DNA of 64,000 nt, from the NCBI GenBank assembly GCA_020438795.1, contig JAGQTY010000005.1, positions 1-64,000 of the forward strand. Direction: 5' to 3'. The stretch is from Actinomycetota bacterium. Lineage in GTDB: Bacteria > Actinomycetota > Actinomycetes > S36-B12 > GCA-2699445. The notes beneath the pieces are model-generated. The model searched no databases. It worked only from the letters and a program-made list of their open reading frames with translations, and was not told the origin of the DNA. The stretch's first letter is position 1. The number at the start of each line of letters is the position of its first letter. This document shows, in pieces, positions 17,237 through 26,664 of this stretch. A program made the translations under genes and the position numbers.

Positions 17237-18520
17237 TCAGATGTGCCCGTTCTGCTGCAGGTGGGATTGCCTGCCCCGGCCATGCGTGGGGATCGCGTGC
17301 GGGTGTGCTTCTGGCACCGGGTGCTCGCGGGCGTAGCGACCGAGAGCCCGGGCGGCGGGTTGGGCGGAGATGCCGTGGGCGAAGACGCTGATCACCACGG
17401 TGGTGATCAGCACCCCGATGACGTCGGAGACCGGTGGGGTGTCACGTCCGAGCTCCTCCATCGTCAGCAGAGCGAAGACGATCGTGGCGAGGCCCCGCGG
17501 CCCGAACCAGGCGATGAACAGGCGTGTGGGCCAGCCTGGTCCCGCACCCAGGAGACTGATGAACACCGGCACCATTCGCACCACCGTGAGCGCAAGGATC
17601 GCCAGCACCAGCCACTGCCACTTGAAGCCCACGCCGAGCACGGCGATCAGCAGGCCCCCGGCCAGGAACCAGACGATGTAGCTCAAGAGATCAGCGCCCG
17701 TCTCCAGCAGCCCGGCCGCTTCCGGGGTCTCGTGCAGGTAGCGGGAAGTGCCGCCCAGAGCCAGACCCCCCACGAATGCGGTGATGAACCCGTTCGCCCC
17801 GATCACCTCGGCCACACCCCACAGGAGCAGGGGCATCGCCAGAATGGCGATCGAGCGCCCCCTCGCCGAACTGATGCCGAGCCTCGCAGACAGATCCAGG
17901 CACAGTCCTGCGACCACACCACCACCGATACCGAGGACGAGCGCCAGGATCACCGGCACCAACCCCAGCTGGATCACCGAGGGCAGCTTCTCGTTGTCAC
18001 TGCTGGCCAGTGCGGCGAGAGCGAAGAGGACCACGGGGGTGACAAGCCCGTCGTTCAGCCCACTCTCGATGTTCAGCGCCTGCCTGATCCGGCCCGGAAC
18101 CGTGGGGTTCAGCACCGTCGGAGCTCCGAGACCGGCGTCCGTGGGCGTCACTGAGCCTGCCACGAGCCAGGCACCGGCGATTCCGAGTCCGGGCAGGAGC
18201 CAGTACGACGCCCCGAAGGCGAGCAGTACCGAGAGCGGCAGGCCGATGGCAAGCAATCTGATGGTCAGGCCAGGATGGTGGCGCAGCGTCCGCAGGCGCA
18301 CCGTGGAGGCATCGTGGAAGAGGATCACCACCAGGGTGATCTCCGCGATCAGACGGACCGACGTGTTGCTGATGTGCAGGTCCGGCACCAGCCAGAAGAC
18401 GAGCGCTCCCGCGACGAGGAAGCCCATCGGCGCGGTCACGTACCAGCGCTCGAGTCGACGTGCTACCAGTGCGAAAACGACGACCAGCAGCGCAACGATC
18501 GAAAGGACCTCTCCCGCCAT
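17237..18520 (-). CDS. Cation/proton antiporter (CPA1 type)
   Basis: 427 residues from ATG 18520 (a GTG at 18541 is possible). About 12 membrane helices are visible. The motif GSVTPTDAGLGAPTVLNP followed by RIRQALNIESGLNDG is the ion-binding region of the NhaP/CPA1 antiporters, which exchange Na+ or K+ for H+ at the cytoplasmic membrane. The tail after the last helix is short and His-rich. It follows the DASS-type transporter gene by 126 bases in the same direction and may be co-expressed with it. Confidence 0.88.
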   Translation of the reverse strand: MAGEVLSIVALLVVVFALVARRLERWYVTAPMGFLVAGALVFWLVPDLHISNTSVRLIAEITLVVILFHDASTVRLRTLRHHPGLTIRLLAIGLPLSVLLAFGASYWLLPGLGIAGAWLVAGSVTPTDAGLGAPTVLNPTVPGRIRQALNIESGLNDGLVTPVVLFALAALASSDNEKLPSVIQLGLVPVILALVLGIGGGVVAGLCLDLSARLGISSARGRSIAILAMPLLLWGVAEVIGANGFITAFVGGLALGGTSRYLHETPEAAGLLETGADLLSYIVWFLAGGLLIAVLGVGFKWQWLVLAILALTVVRMVPVFISLLGAGPGWPTRLFIAWFGPRGLATIVFALLTMEELGRDTPPVSDVIGVLITTVVISVFAHGISAQPAARALGRYAREHPVPEAHPHAIPTHGRGRQSHLQQNGHI

Positions 18521-18646
18521 CGTCGTCCCCGATCCGTCCACGGTGAATCTGCCCGGTGCTGCCGCCGGCCACGGTGCGTTTCAGCGTATTGCGCAGGCCG
18601 GGGCGGCGCAGTCCGTCGCTGAGATTGAGTTCCGTGCCAGTGCTGG

Positions 18647-20416
18647 TCAGCCCGGCCAGATGACGGGAACGAGTACCACGATCACCGCGATGGTGAGCAC
18701 CGTCAGCGGAGCGCCGAGGCGGGAGTAGTCGCTGAACCGATAGCCACCCGGTCCCAGCACCATGGTGTTGGTCTGGTACCCGATCGGGGTCAGGAATGAG
18801 GCGGACGCCGCCACCGCCACGGCGATGGCCACTCCCCTCGGGTCCAGCCCCACCTCTGCGGCGGCCGCCACCGCGATCGGCAGCATCAGCAGTGCGGCGG
18901 CGTTGTTGGTGATGAGCTCGGTGGTGACGATGGTGGCGATGACGATTCCGAGCAGTACCCCGGTCGGCCCGAGCCAGTCGAAGGCACCGACAAGGCCGTT
19001 CGAGACCACCTCCGCGAGTCCCGAGGTCTCCATGGCCGCCGCCAGCCCGAACGCGGCGGCGATGATGACCACGACATCGATGTCGATGGCACGCCTGGCT
19101 TCCAGGGGAGTGAGCACGCCGGTCAGCACGAGCACCAGGGCCCCGAGCAACGATCCCTGCAGGATGGGCAGGACGTTGAACGCCGCCAGCGCCACGACGG
19201 CCACGAGTGTGACGACCGGGATCCAGGCCCGTTTCGTGGCCCTGGGCGGTTGCCCGTCGACCTGGGCCACGAGGAGGAAGTCGGCCTTGTCGCCCCAGCG
19301 TTCCTTGAAGCCGGAGTCGCTGACCAGTAGCAGGCAGTCCCCGACCCGCAGTGTCACCTGCCCCAGCTTTGCATCGATCAGCTCGCCGTCACGATGGATC
19401 GCCACGACGGCGGCCTGATACGCGGAGCGGAAGCCGGTCTCGGCGAGCGTCCGGCCGAGCAGTGGCGATCCATTCCCCACGACCGCTTCGAAGTAGCCGA
19501 CGGAGGGAGCGCTCATGTCCAGGACGTGCTTGAGTTCGGCTGAGCGCAGGCCCGGCATCTCCTGCAGGTCGACGACGTCACTGGTCCTTCCCACGAAGTG
19601 CAGGCGGTTACCGCCACGCAACACAGTGTCGGGTGTGACGGGAGCGATCACGGTGTCCCCCCGGTCCACCGAAGCGAGGAAGACCCCCTGCAGGTGCCGC
19701 AGTCGTGCCTCGTTGACCGTCTTTCCGTCGATGGGACCATCGGCGACCACCTGCATCTCCACAGAGAACCGTTTGGCGCTCTCCTCCAGGTCATCTCGGG
19801 CCGTCCTGCGATCAGGGAGCACCAGCGGCGCCAGCCAGATCACCAGTGCCAGCCCTACAACCGTCAGCGGCAGTCCGATGGCGCCGATCTCGAAGAACCC
19901 CATCGGCTCGAGTCCGAGCGACCCCATCTGGCCGGCCACCACGAGGTTCGTCGAGGTGCCGATGATGGTCATCGTCCCCCCCAGGACGGCCGCGAAGGAG
20001 ATCGGCATCAGCAGCTTGGAGGCAGCCACCCCCCGGCGTGAGGCCCAGGTCATCGCCTGGGGCATCAGCATCGCCACGATTGGCGTGTTGTTCAGGAACG
20101 CGGAGGACGCGGCGGTCGGGACCAGGGTCCGGGTGAGTGGCAGACGAATCGTCCCCCTGTTGCCGAACGTACTCTGCATCAGCGGAGTGAGTGCTCCGGT
20201 CTTCTGGATCCCGCCGGCCAGCACATACAGTGCGGCGACGGTGATCGGCGCCGGGTTCGCGAACCCGGCCAGCGCCTGTTCGGCGTCGATCACGTTGAGG
20301 ACCAGCAGCGCGAGTACCCCTGCGAGAACCACGATCGCAGGATTGAACCGACTGGTGATCAGCGAGACGAGCACCCCGGCGATGACGATCAGAGTGATCC
20401 ACGCGTCTAGGCCCAC
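18647..20416 (-). CDS. SLC13/DASS-type anion transporter with TrkA-C domains
   Basis: 589 residues, GTG start. Membrane helices at both ends carry the family's paired hairpin motifs: LNNTPIVAMLMP and GTSTNLVVAGQ in the first half, and TNNAAALLMLPIAVA and TPIGYQTNTMVLGPG in the second. Between them (about residues 200-370) lie two soluble RCK_C/TrkA-C domains (MQVVADGPIDGKTVNEARLR and YFEAVVGNGSPLLGRTLAET), typical of the prokaryotic sulfate, selenate or dicarboxylate branch with regulatory inserts. Likely sodium-coupled anion uptake; sulfate is plausible but unproven. Its start is close to the divergent gene at 20553. Confidence 0.9.
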   Translation of the reverse strand: MGLDAWITLIVIAGVLVSLITSRFNPAIVVLAGVLALLVLNVIDAEQALAGFANPAPITVAALYVLAGGIQKTGALTPLMQSTFGNRGTIRLPLTRTLVPTAASSAFLNNTPIVAMLMPQAMTWASRRGVAASKLLMPISFAAVLGGTMTIIGTSTNLVVAGQMGSLGLEPMGFFEIGAIGLPLTVVGLALVIWLAPLVLPDRRTARDDLEESAKRFSVEMQVVADGPIDGKTVNEARLRHLQGVFLASVDRGDTVIAPVTPDTVLRGGNRLHFVGRTSDVVDLQEMPGLRSAELKHVLDMSAPSVGYFEAVVGNGSPLLGRTLAETGFRSAYQAAVVAIHRDGELIDAKLGQVTLRVGDCLLLVSDSGFKERWGDKADFLLVAQVDGQPPRATKRAWIPVVTLVAVVALAAFNVLPILQGSLLGALVLVLTGVLTPLEARRAIDIDVVVIIAAAFGLAAAMETSGLAEVVSNGLVGAFDWLGPTGVLLGIVIATIVTTELITNNAAALLMLPIAVAAAAEVGLDPRGVAIAVAVAASASFLTPIGYQTNTMVLGPGGYRFSDYSRLGAPLTVLTIAVIVVLVPVIWPG

Positions 20417-20552
20417 TACCGCAATATAGACCTATTGCGGGAGACGGCAGAAAATGCGGCTTGCTCGGACATTTCGGGCATCGCAACTGGAGAATGTCCA
20501 CTTCGTCTGCGCCGATGTGAGTCGGCAGGATCGACACGGCAAGATGAGGCAC

Positions 20553-22646
20553 ATGGCCTGGCCCCGTATTCGTCTGCCCGAACGACTGGTGCGATACACC
20601 ACTGACACAGCAGTCCGCGTCGGGATCCTGCACGCAGCCAGCTCGATCGGACCCTCCTACTCACGCGGTCTGCTCCCCCGCAGCCCGACACAGCAGGCGA
20701 TGATCGTGGGCATCGACGCCGCCGTCTACTACATGGTCGGGACCACCACCTGGCTGGGCATCACCAGCGTCTATGCCGGGCTTCCCGGACGCCGGGCCGG
20801 CTGGCGGGCGAAGCTGGCAGGTGCCGCGATCACCGGCGTCACGGGCAAGGTCGGCGAGATCATCCTGCGCCCGCGATCCGGTCAGAGCGTACCGATGGGT
20901 GTGGCATGGTCCACGTCCAGGTTCCTGGGCAGCGTGGGACTGGCCGGCGGGATCGTCACGCTCAATGACACGGTCTACAACCAGCGGACCGGACATTCGC
21001 CGGGCGTGCTGAACACGATTGCCGTAGACGTCGCCGGGGGAGCCGCGATGGCGGCGGGCAGTACGATTCGTCGGGAACTGCGCCTGCGCAAGTACGGTGC
21101 GGGCAGCGACCGTCCCACCATCGACCGGCACAAGATGGCGGCGAAGGGGAAGACCGGGGAAGTCATGGCCGAGATCAAGAGCGTGGGCATCTCGGCCGCC
21201 ACCGTCGGGATCATCGGTGCAGTAGCCCTCGCGGAACAGACGGCGGTCCGTGCCATTGTTGCCGCTGCCAACCGGTTCGTCGGTCACGACACCGGTGAGG
21301 TGGGCGAACTCGCCGCTCACTGCGTGACTGCTCTCGGCCTCGGGGCACTCGGCGTCTACGGACTCAACACTGTCCGCAAACGCACCACGCGCGAGAACGA
21401 CGTCCACGAACCCGCGTATCCGAATCCGCCCACGTCTGAGTACGTGTCGTGCGGACCGAAGAGCGTGGTGAACTTCGAGGACATCGGCAAGGAGGGCCGG
21501 CGCTTCGTGCTCATGGTCCTCGATGACAAGGTCATTGAGAATGTCATCGATGAACCTGCCATCAATCCGATAAGGATCGTCATCCCGCGGCAGGGCGCGG
21601 TCGACAACCGTGTCCAGCAGTGCCTCGAGGAGATGGACCGGCTCGGCGCCTTCGATCGGGACATCATCGTGCTGGCCGCCCCCACCGGGGTCGGCTACGT
21701 GAACTACGTGATGGCCGAGGCGCTGGAGTATCTCAGCCGCGGCAACTGCGCGACGATCGTGCCCCAGTACGCCTTGCGGCCCTCGGCGCTGGCACTGGAC
21801 AGCACTGACCTGGGCACGCAGCTGCAGGGGCGCATCCTGGAAGCGATCTCCGACAGGATCGAGGCGATGCCGACGGCCAAGCGTCCACGGCTGGTGCAGT
21901 TCGGCGAGAGCCTCGGCGCTCAGGTGGCCCTCGATGTGGCCGCAGAGGGTGGGATCCACCGGCTGGACACTCTTGACGTGGAGGCTGGCCTCTACATGGG
22001 GGTGCCGTTCCGCTCCAAGACATGGCGCGCCTGGCGCCGCAATGCCCGCAGCGTTGATCCGGGCAACCGGCTCGTGCTGGTCTCCCGCGCCGAGGACATT
22101 CCGCACCGGCCGGGCCAGCATGTGATGATCGTCCACGACGATGACCCGGTGAACAAGTTCGGCTACCGGATGCTGGTGAAGCGTCCCTGGTACCTCGGCC
22201 CGCCCAAGAGCAGACCACCCATGGTTCCCCGCGAGACGCTGTTCCGGCCGGTGGTCAGTTTCGTGATCGCCCTGGTCGATCTGGTCAATGGGATGAACAT
22301 GAAGCCCGGTGACTTCCGTCGCGTGGGCCATGACTACCGCATCGATATCCGCGAGGCGCTGCAGGAGACTTTCGTCCTCGAGGTCTCCCCCGAACAGGCC
22401 GAGGCGATCGAAGCTGCGTTGCGTGAGCGGGAACAGGAGTGGGCTGAGAAGCGACTGGTCTACCGCGCCTTCGACAAGGCGGCCCGAAACGTGGTCAGCA
22501 CCTTGAACAAGTGGGGCAAGGGCAACGTGTCCATCGACCTGCCGGATGCCGACGACGTCGAGGCTCCGGACTCGTTCAAGAGCTTCGCCCAGATGATGGC
22601 CAACCGGGCCCAGGGCCTCGACAGCCATATCGACAGCGGCGGCTGA
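20553..22646 (+). CDS. Abhydrolase_9-family membrane hydrolase (paralogue A)
   Basis: 697 residues from ATG 20553 (GAGG upstream); an ATG at 20454 would add a non-family extension. The N-terminal part has several membrane segments (Abhydrolase_9_N-like), and the C-terminal part is an alpha/beta-hydrolase-like domain with RLVQFGESLGAQVALD (nucleophile Ser in GESLG) and RIVIPRQGAVDNRVQQC. Proteins of this kind are actinobacterial and mostly uncharacterised; an envelope-lipid or ester hydrolase role is inference. A second copy lies at 56511-58235. It is convergent with the bldC-like gene and ends at a strong hairpin. Confidence 0.85.
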   Translation: MAWPRIRLPERLVRYTTDTAVRVGILHAASSIGPSYSRGLLPRSPTQQAMIVGIDAAVYYMVGTTTWLGITSVYAGLPGRRAGWRAKLAGAAITGVTGKVGEIILRPRSGQSVPMGVAWSTSRFLGSVGLAGGIVTLNDTVYNQRTGHSPGVLNTIAVDVAGGAAMAAGSTIRRELRLRKYGAGSDRPTIDRHKMAAKGKTGEVMAEIKSVGISAATVGIIGAVALAEQTAVRAIVAAANRFVGHDTGEVGELAAHCVTALGLGALGVYGLNTVRKRTTRENDVHEPAYPNPPTSEYVSCGPKSVVNFEDIGKEGRRFVLMVLDDKVIENVIDEPAINPIRIVIPRQGAVDNRVQQCLEEMDRLGAFDRDIIVLAAPTGVGYVNYVMAEALEYLSRGNCATIVPQYALRPSALALDSTDLGTQLQGRILEAISDRIEAMPTAKRPRLVQFGESLGAQVALDVAAEGGIHRLDTLDVEAGLYMGVPFRSKTWRAWRRNARSVDPGNRLVLVSRAEDIPHRPGQHVMIVHDDDPVNKFGYRMLVKRPWYLGPPKSRPPMVPRETLFRPVVSFVIALVDLVNGMNMKPGDFRRVGHDYRIDIREALQETFVLEVSPEQAEAIEAALREREQEWAEKRLVYRAFDKAARNVVSTLNKWGKGNVSIDLPDADDVEAPDSFKSFAQMMANRAQGLDSHIDSGG

Positions 22647-22707
22647 ACGCCGCGGCAGGCCAGCCCCAGGCTCGTGCCGGGTTCTGCTCAGGAGACCCCC
22701 GGACGCG

Positions 22708-22740
22708 AAGAAGCCACCGGGTCCGACCCGGTGGCTTCTT
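22708..22740. terminator. Bidirectional terminator, 15-bp perfect stem
   Basis: Bases 22708-22722 pair perfectly with 22726-22740 around a three-base loop, between the convergent hydrolase and bldC-like genes. AA at one end and TT at the other give short T-ends in both directions, as expected of a shared terminator. Confidence 0.85.
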
Positions 22741-22758
22741 GGCTGTGTCTGACGCGTA

Positions 22759-23118
22759 CTACCGACGAGGCTCGGTGGTACGGGAGCTGAGGTTGATGGT
22801 GCGAGGAGCGGGACGCTGCGGCTGACCGGCCTGCCGCGGCACACCCGGGCGAGGTGCCGTAGTGCGCACCGGGATCGGCCTCGGTGACGGAGTGCTGGCC
22901 GCGGCGGGTTCCCGCGGTTCGGGTCGCAGGCCCGGCGTCCGGTCGAGCAGGGCGTAGACCTCGCTCGCACGGTACCGACGGTGTCCTCCGAGGGTCCGGA
23001 TGGAAGTCAGCTTCCCGGCTTTGGCCCAGCGGGTGACTGTCTTCGGATCGACACGAAACAGCGCTGCAACCTCAGACGGTGTGAGCAGTTCGTCCCCATC
23101 AGTGGGTCGTCCGGCCAT
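22759..23118 (-). CDS. bldC: BldC-like MerR-family DNA-binding protein
   Basis: 119 residues from ATG 23118, which has an excellent GAGGAGG; the longer frame to 23202 has none. The core LLTPSEVAALFRVDPKTVTR followed by WAKAGKLTSIRTLGGHRRYR is the winged-helix DNA-binding unit of BldC, a developmental regulator known from Streptomyces (there about 68 residues). Here a Pro/Arg/Thr-rich disordered tail of some 50 residues is added. BldC binds direct repeats cooperatively. The neighbourhood (DUF3073, purM, purF) matches the conserved actinobacterial arrangement, which supports the name. Confidence 0.85.
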   Translation of the reverse strand: MAGRPTDGDELLTPSEVAALFRVDPKTVTRWAKAGKLTSIRTLGGHRRYRASEVYALLDRTPGLRPEPREPAAASTPSPRPIPVRTTAPRPGVPRQAGQPQRPAPRTINLSSRTTEPRR

Positions 23119-23482
23119 AACTCCTCCTCGTGACCACGTGCTCGCTCGTCCGTTCGAGTGCGTTTTTCGGTCTGTGCTGCGAATGTTGCACAGGTCACAC
23201 ACGTCGGCAACCGGTTGTTACGAATCGGCTACGCAACAATGCGAAAAATGGTCAGAATGTCTATGTCAATACCCCACTGGGCCGAATTCGCGTGGCATCA
23301 TGCCCACCCACCACGCTCGCCGTCAGACCTCGCGGGGGTGCGGGCCAGTAACATGGGAGGCCGGTTCAGACACTTCTCCAAGCACTTCGATGCAGGAGAC
23401 TGAGCATGACGTTGCCGATGGAGCATCCGCTATGATGGCGGCAGGTTAATTCTGACGAGCTACTGACGAGGGGGTCGAGTCC
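23119..23482. other. Divergent promoter region of bldC-like and DUF3073 genes
   Basis: About 360 bases without a credible gene. The part from 23180 to 23300 is visibly richer in A and T than its surroundings and should contain the two divergent promoters. No operator could be assigned by eye. Confidence 0.5.
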
Positions 23483-23692
23483 ATGGGGCGCGGCCGAGCG
23501 AAGGCGAAACAGACGAAGGTGGCGCGGAAACTCAAGTACAGCGGACCTGACACTGACCTCGGGGCCCTGGAGGACGAGTTGACCGGCCGCAGTCGCGAAG
23601 CCGATGTTGAAGAGCAAGAAGAGGTCGAGGACGACCCGTACGCTCAGTATGCCGAACGCTACAACGACGACGAACGAGGCGAGAACAAGTAA
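23483..23692 (+). CDS. DUF3073-family small protein
   Basis: 69 residues, ATG with GAGGGGG upstream. The basic start MGRGRAKAKQTKVARKLKYS and the acidic end (DDPYAQYAERYNDD) are the hallmark of DUF3073, a small actinobacterial family of unknown role always found near purM/purF and bldC. The charge split suggests a nucleic-acid-binding or partner-binding helix pair, but no function is established. It is convergent with purM. Confidence 0.9.
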   Translation: MGRGRAKAKQTKVARKLKYSGPDTDLGALEDELTGRSREADVEEQEEVEDDPYAQYAERYNDDERGENK

Positions 23693-23726
23693 CACCGACA
23701 GACCGAGCCCCATGGGGCGAGGTTCG

Positions 23727-24803
23727 TCAGGAGCTCCTCGCGTGACTGCCGAACAGCGTGACCTGTGCTTCATCATCAGCCCCACGAGTCAGCACCTCGC
23801 CGAGCACCCAGCCCGGCACACCGGCCGATCGCATGGTCGACAGCGCTGCGTCCACCCCCTCCGGAGCAACCACGGCACACATACCCACGCCCATGTTGAA
23901 GGTGCGTTCCATCTCCGGCTGCGCCAGCTCACCCTCCCGCTGGATCAGTGAGAACACCCCCAACGGGCTCCAGGTGCTTCGATCGAGCCTCGCTCGCAGG
24001 GTCTGCGGCAGCACCCTTGCCAGGTTGGCCGCCAGTCCGCCGCCCGTGATGTGGCTGAAGGTACGTACCGAAACTGCGGGATCCCGAGCCAGCTCCAGAC
24101 ACAGGCGCGTGTAGATCCTGGTGGGCTCCAGCAGTTCCTCACCGAGGGTGCGCCCGAGGTCGGATACGTGGCGCTCGAGCGCTGCAGGTCCGTCGCCCAG
24201 CAGCACCGCCCTGGCGAGGCTGTAGCCGTTCGAGTGGAGGCCGCTCGATGCCATGGCGAGGACCACATCTCCCGGCTGCACGCGCTGGGGTCCCAGGATT
24301 TCATCGTATTCGACCACTGCGGTACCTGCCGCGGCCAGATCATACTCATCCGGGGCCATGACACCACCGTGCTCGGCAGTCTCCCCGCCCAGCAGAGCGC
24401 AGCCCGCGAGCTGGCAGCCGTGGCTGATACCGGCAACGATCCTCGCGATCCGCTCGGGAACCACCGAGCCGCAGGCGATGTAGTCGGTCAGGAACAGGGG
24501 TTCGGCGCCAGTGACGACGAGGTCGTCGGTGACCATGGCCACGAGGTCCTGCCCGATCGTGTCATGCCGATCGAGGGCCTGGGCGACCACCAGTTTGGTC
24601 CCGACTCCGTCTGTCGCAGTGCTCAGCACCGGCCTTCGCATGCTTGTGAGTGCCGCCGCGTCGAAGAGCCCCGAGAATCCGCCAAGATCACCGAGGACCT
24701 CCGGCCGCGAAGCACTGGCCACCGACGACTTCATGAGTTCGACCGCTCGGTCGCCCGCCTCTATGTCCACCCCGGCCTGCGCGTAGGTGCGGATCTGCGT
24801 CAC
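23727..24803 (-). CDS. purM: Phosphoribosylformylglycinamidine cyclo-ligase
   Basis: 358 residues, GTG start within the GTGA overlap with purF. Recognised by the N-terminal TYAQAGVDIEAGDRAVELMK, the ATP/metal motif TDGVGTKLVVAQ, and MASSGLHSNGYSLAR and HITGGGLAANLARVLP segments. PurM closes the imidazole ring (FGAM + ATP to AIR) in the fifth step of purine synthesis in the cytoplasm. Co-transcribed and translationally coupled with purF. Length is normal and all signature motifs are intact. Confidence 0.97.
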   Translation of the reverse strand: MTQIRTYAQAGVDIEAGDRAVELMKSSVASASRPEVLGDLGGFSGLFDAAALTSMRRPVLSTATDGVGTKLVVAQALDRHDTIGQDLVAMVTDDLVVTGAEPLFLTDYIACGSVVPERIARIVAGISHGCQLAGCALLGGETAEHGGVMAPDEYDLAAAGTAVVEYDEILGPQRVQPGDVVLAMASSGLHSNGYSLARAVLLGDGPAALERHVSDLGRTLGEELLEPTRIYTRLCLELARDPAVSVRTFSHITGGGLAANLARVLPQTLRARLDRSTWSPLGVFSLIQREGELAQPEMERTFNMGVGMCAVVAPEGVDAALSTMRSAGVPGWVLGEVLTRGADDEAQVTLFGSHARSS

Positions 24804-26545
24804 GGCTGGTGCGCCCTGCTGGCGGTCATCCTGGGCCGCAGACCGTTGCGGCTTGCGTTGCCGTTGCGGCGGGCATCAGGTGTTCCAGCGCCGTTCGAGG
24901 CGAAGTCCTCGAGCAGGCCCTTGCCGAGCAACTGTGGTTCCGGGAGCTCGAGCGGGTACTGGCCGTCGAAACATGCGCGACACAGCGAAGTCTCCGGCAG
25001 GGTGGTCGCCTCGATGAGCGCCTCCAGCGATACATAGCCCAGGGTGTCGGCCCGGATGGACCTGCAGATCTCCTCAACGGTCTGATTGTTGGCGATGAGC
25101 TCCTCACGGCTGGCGAAGTCAATGCCGTAGAAGCACGGCCACTTGACCGGAGGACTGGAGATCCTCACATGCACCTCGGCAGCACCGGCCTCACGGAGCA
25201 TCTGCACCAGCGCGCGCTGAGTGTTGCCCCGAACGATCGAGTCATCGACCACCACCAGGCGCCGGCCCTCGATCACCTCGCGAAGCGGATTCAGCTTCAG
25301 CCGGATGCCGAGCTGCCGGATCGATTGGGACGGCTGGATGAAGGTGCGTCCGACGTAGGCGTTCTTCACCAGTCCTTCGCCGAACGGGATGCCTGACTCC
25401 TGGGCATAGCCGATCGCCGCGTAGCGGCCGGACTCGGGGACCGGGATCACCAGGTCGGCTTCGGCCGGGTGTTCGCGCGCCAGCCGCCGCCCGATGTCCG
25501 TACGGGCCTGCTGGACGCTGCGACCCGAGATGGTGGTGTCGGGTCGGGCCAGGTAGACGTACTCGAAGAGACAGCCCTTGGGCGCGGCCGGGGCGAATCG
25601 TTCCGAACGGATCCCGGCGGCGTTGATCGTCACCAGCTCGCCCGGCTCGACCTCGCGCAGGAACCGGGCTCCCACGATGTCGAGAGCTGCCGTCTCACTG
25701 GCGACCACGTAACCGGCGTCGAGCTCGCCGAGGACCAGCGGCCGGATGCCCTGAGGATCCCGTGCCGCGTAAAGATTGTGCTCATCCATGAAGGCCAGGC
25801 AGAAAGCACCCCGCAGCCGGGGAAGCTCGAGCAATGCGGCCTGATCCAGCGGCAGATCGGGATGGGCGGTGAGCAGCGCGGTCACGAGGTTGGTGTCGCT
25901 CGTGGACATCTGAGCCTCGAGCGCGAGCTCACCTGAGGCCTCCGCCTGTTCAAGCACTCGCTTGGAGAGCTCGGCGCTGTTGATCAGGTTGCCGTTGTGG
26001 ACCAGGGCGAGGCTGCCCGATGCCGTGGGACGGAACGTCGGCTGAGCGTTCTCCCAGACACTCGCACCGGTCGTGGAGTAGCGACAGTGGCCGACGGCGA
26101 TATCGCCGTTGAGGCTGCGCAACGAGGACTCGGTGAAGACCTGCGAGACCAGCCCCATGTCCTTGTAGACCACAACGTGGGAGCCGTCGCTGACGGCCAT
26201 CCCCGCCGACTCCTGACCACGATGCTGCAGGGCGTAGAGCCCGAAGTAGGTCAGCTGGGCCACCGGCTCCCCGGGCGCATACACCCCGAAGACACCACAT
26301 TCATCCTGCGCATGATCGTCGTTGCCGGGCTCGGCGGGCCAAAGCGTGTGGGAGAGCCTGGTCCGCTCAGCGTCCCGGGAGCGTTCAGACGGACTCGTCT
26401 GACCGAGCTGTCGAGGTTGCGCCCGACCGGGGTGTGACCAGCCCGGCGCAGCCTGACCGGTATCCGGCTGCCCAGTATCCGGGTGTATGGTGTCCGACTG
26501 CCTAGTGTCCGACTGCCTGTCGGCCGACGGGATGCTCTGCGCCAC
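24800..26545 (-). CDS. purF: Amidophosphoribosyltransferase
   Basis: 581 residues from GTG 26545. The catalytic N-terminal Cys is Cys83 (DECGVFGVYAPGE), so about 82 residues would be removed or the true start lies nearer; most relatives have a much shorter leader. Ntn glutaminase signatures (HRGQESAGMAV, GHCRYSTTG, VHNGNLIN) and the PRPP loop region (RLVVVDDSIVRGNT) are intact, as are C-terminal cysteines (SLCRACFDG) that could bind an Fe-S cluster. PurF makes phosphoribosylamine, the first committed purine step. The leader contains four 5-residue repeats ending DT, encoded by 15-base units. Confidence 0.95.
   Translation of the reverse strand: MAQSIPSADRQSDTRQSDTIHPDTGQPDTGQAAPGWSHPGRAQPRQLGQTSPSERSRDAERTRLSHTLWPAEPGNDDHAQDECGVFGVYAPGEPVAQLTYFGLYALQHRGQESAGMAVSDGSHVVVYKDMGLVSQVFTESSLRSLNGDIAVGHCRYSTTGASVWENAQPTFRPTASGSLALVHNGNLINSAELSKRVLEQAEASGELALEAQMSTSDTNLVTALLTAHPDLPLDQAALLELPRLRGAFCLAFMDEHNLYAARDPQGIRPLVLGELDAGYVVASETAALDIVGARFLREVEPGELVTINAAGIRSERFAPAAPKGCLFEYVYLARPDTTISGRSVQQARTDIGRRLAREHPAEADLVIPVPESGRYAAIGYAQESGIPFGEGLVKNAYVGRTFIQPSQSIRQLGIRLKLNPLREVIEGRRLVVVDDSIVRGNTQRALVQMLREAGAAEVHVRISSPPVKWPCFYGIDFASREELIANNQTVEEICRSIRADTLGYVSLEALIEATTLPETSLCRACFDGQYPLELPEPQLLGKGLLEDFASNGAGTPDARRNGNASRNGLRPRMTASRAHQP
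26461..26520. repeat. Four 15-base tandem units in the purF leader
   Basis: Four consecutive 15-base units (starting TATCCGG, TATCCGG, TGTCCGA, TGTCCGA) encode residues 10-29 of the long PurF leader as RQSDT, RQSDT, IHPDT, GQPDT. The length is a multiple of three, so copy changes keep the frame. This looks like a small variable-number repeat. Confidence 0.8.
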
Positions 26546-26664
26546 GCAACCAGTGTAGGACCGCCCCCCGCCACGACGTCCAGACCAGACCCGTGTGCCG
26601 TAACGTGACTTTGCGCACCATCAACGTGATCGTACGGCTACGGCGGGTCACAAGCCGCGGTCGG

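Noticed and set aside
20661..22970. Long open frame on the minus strand opposite the hydrolase
   Set aside because: It mirrors the real gene, lacks family features and overlaps the bldC-like gene; long antisense frames are common at this GC content.
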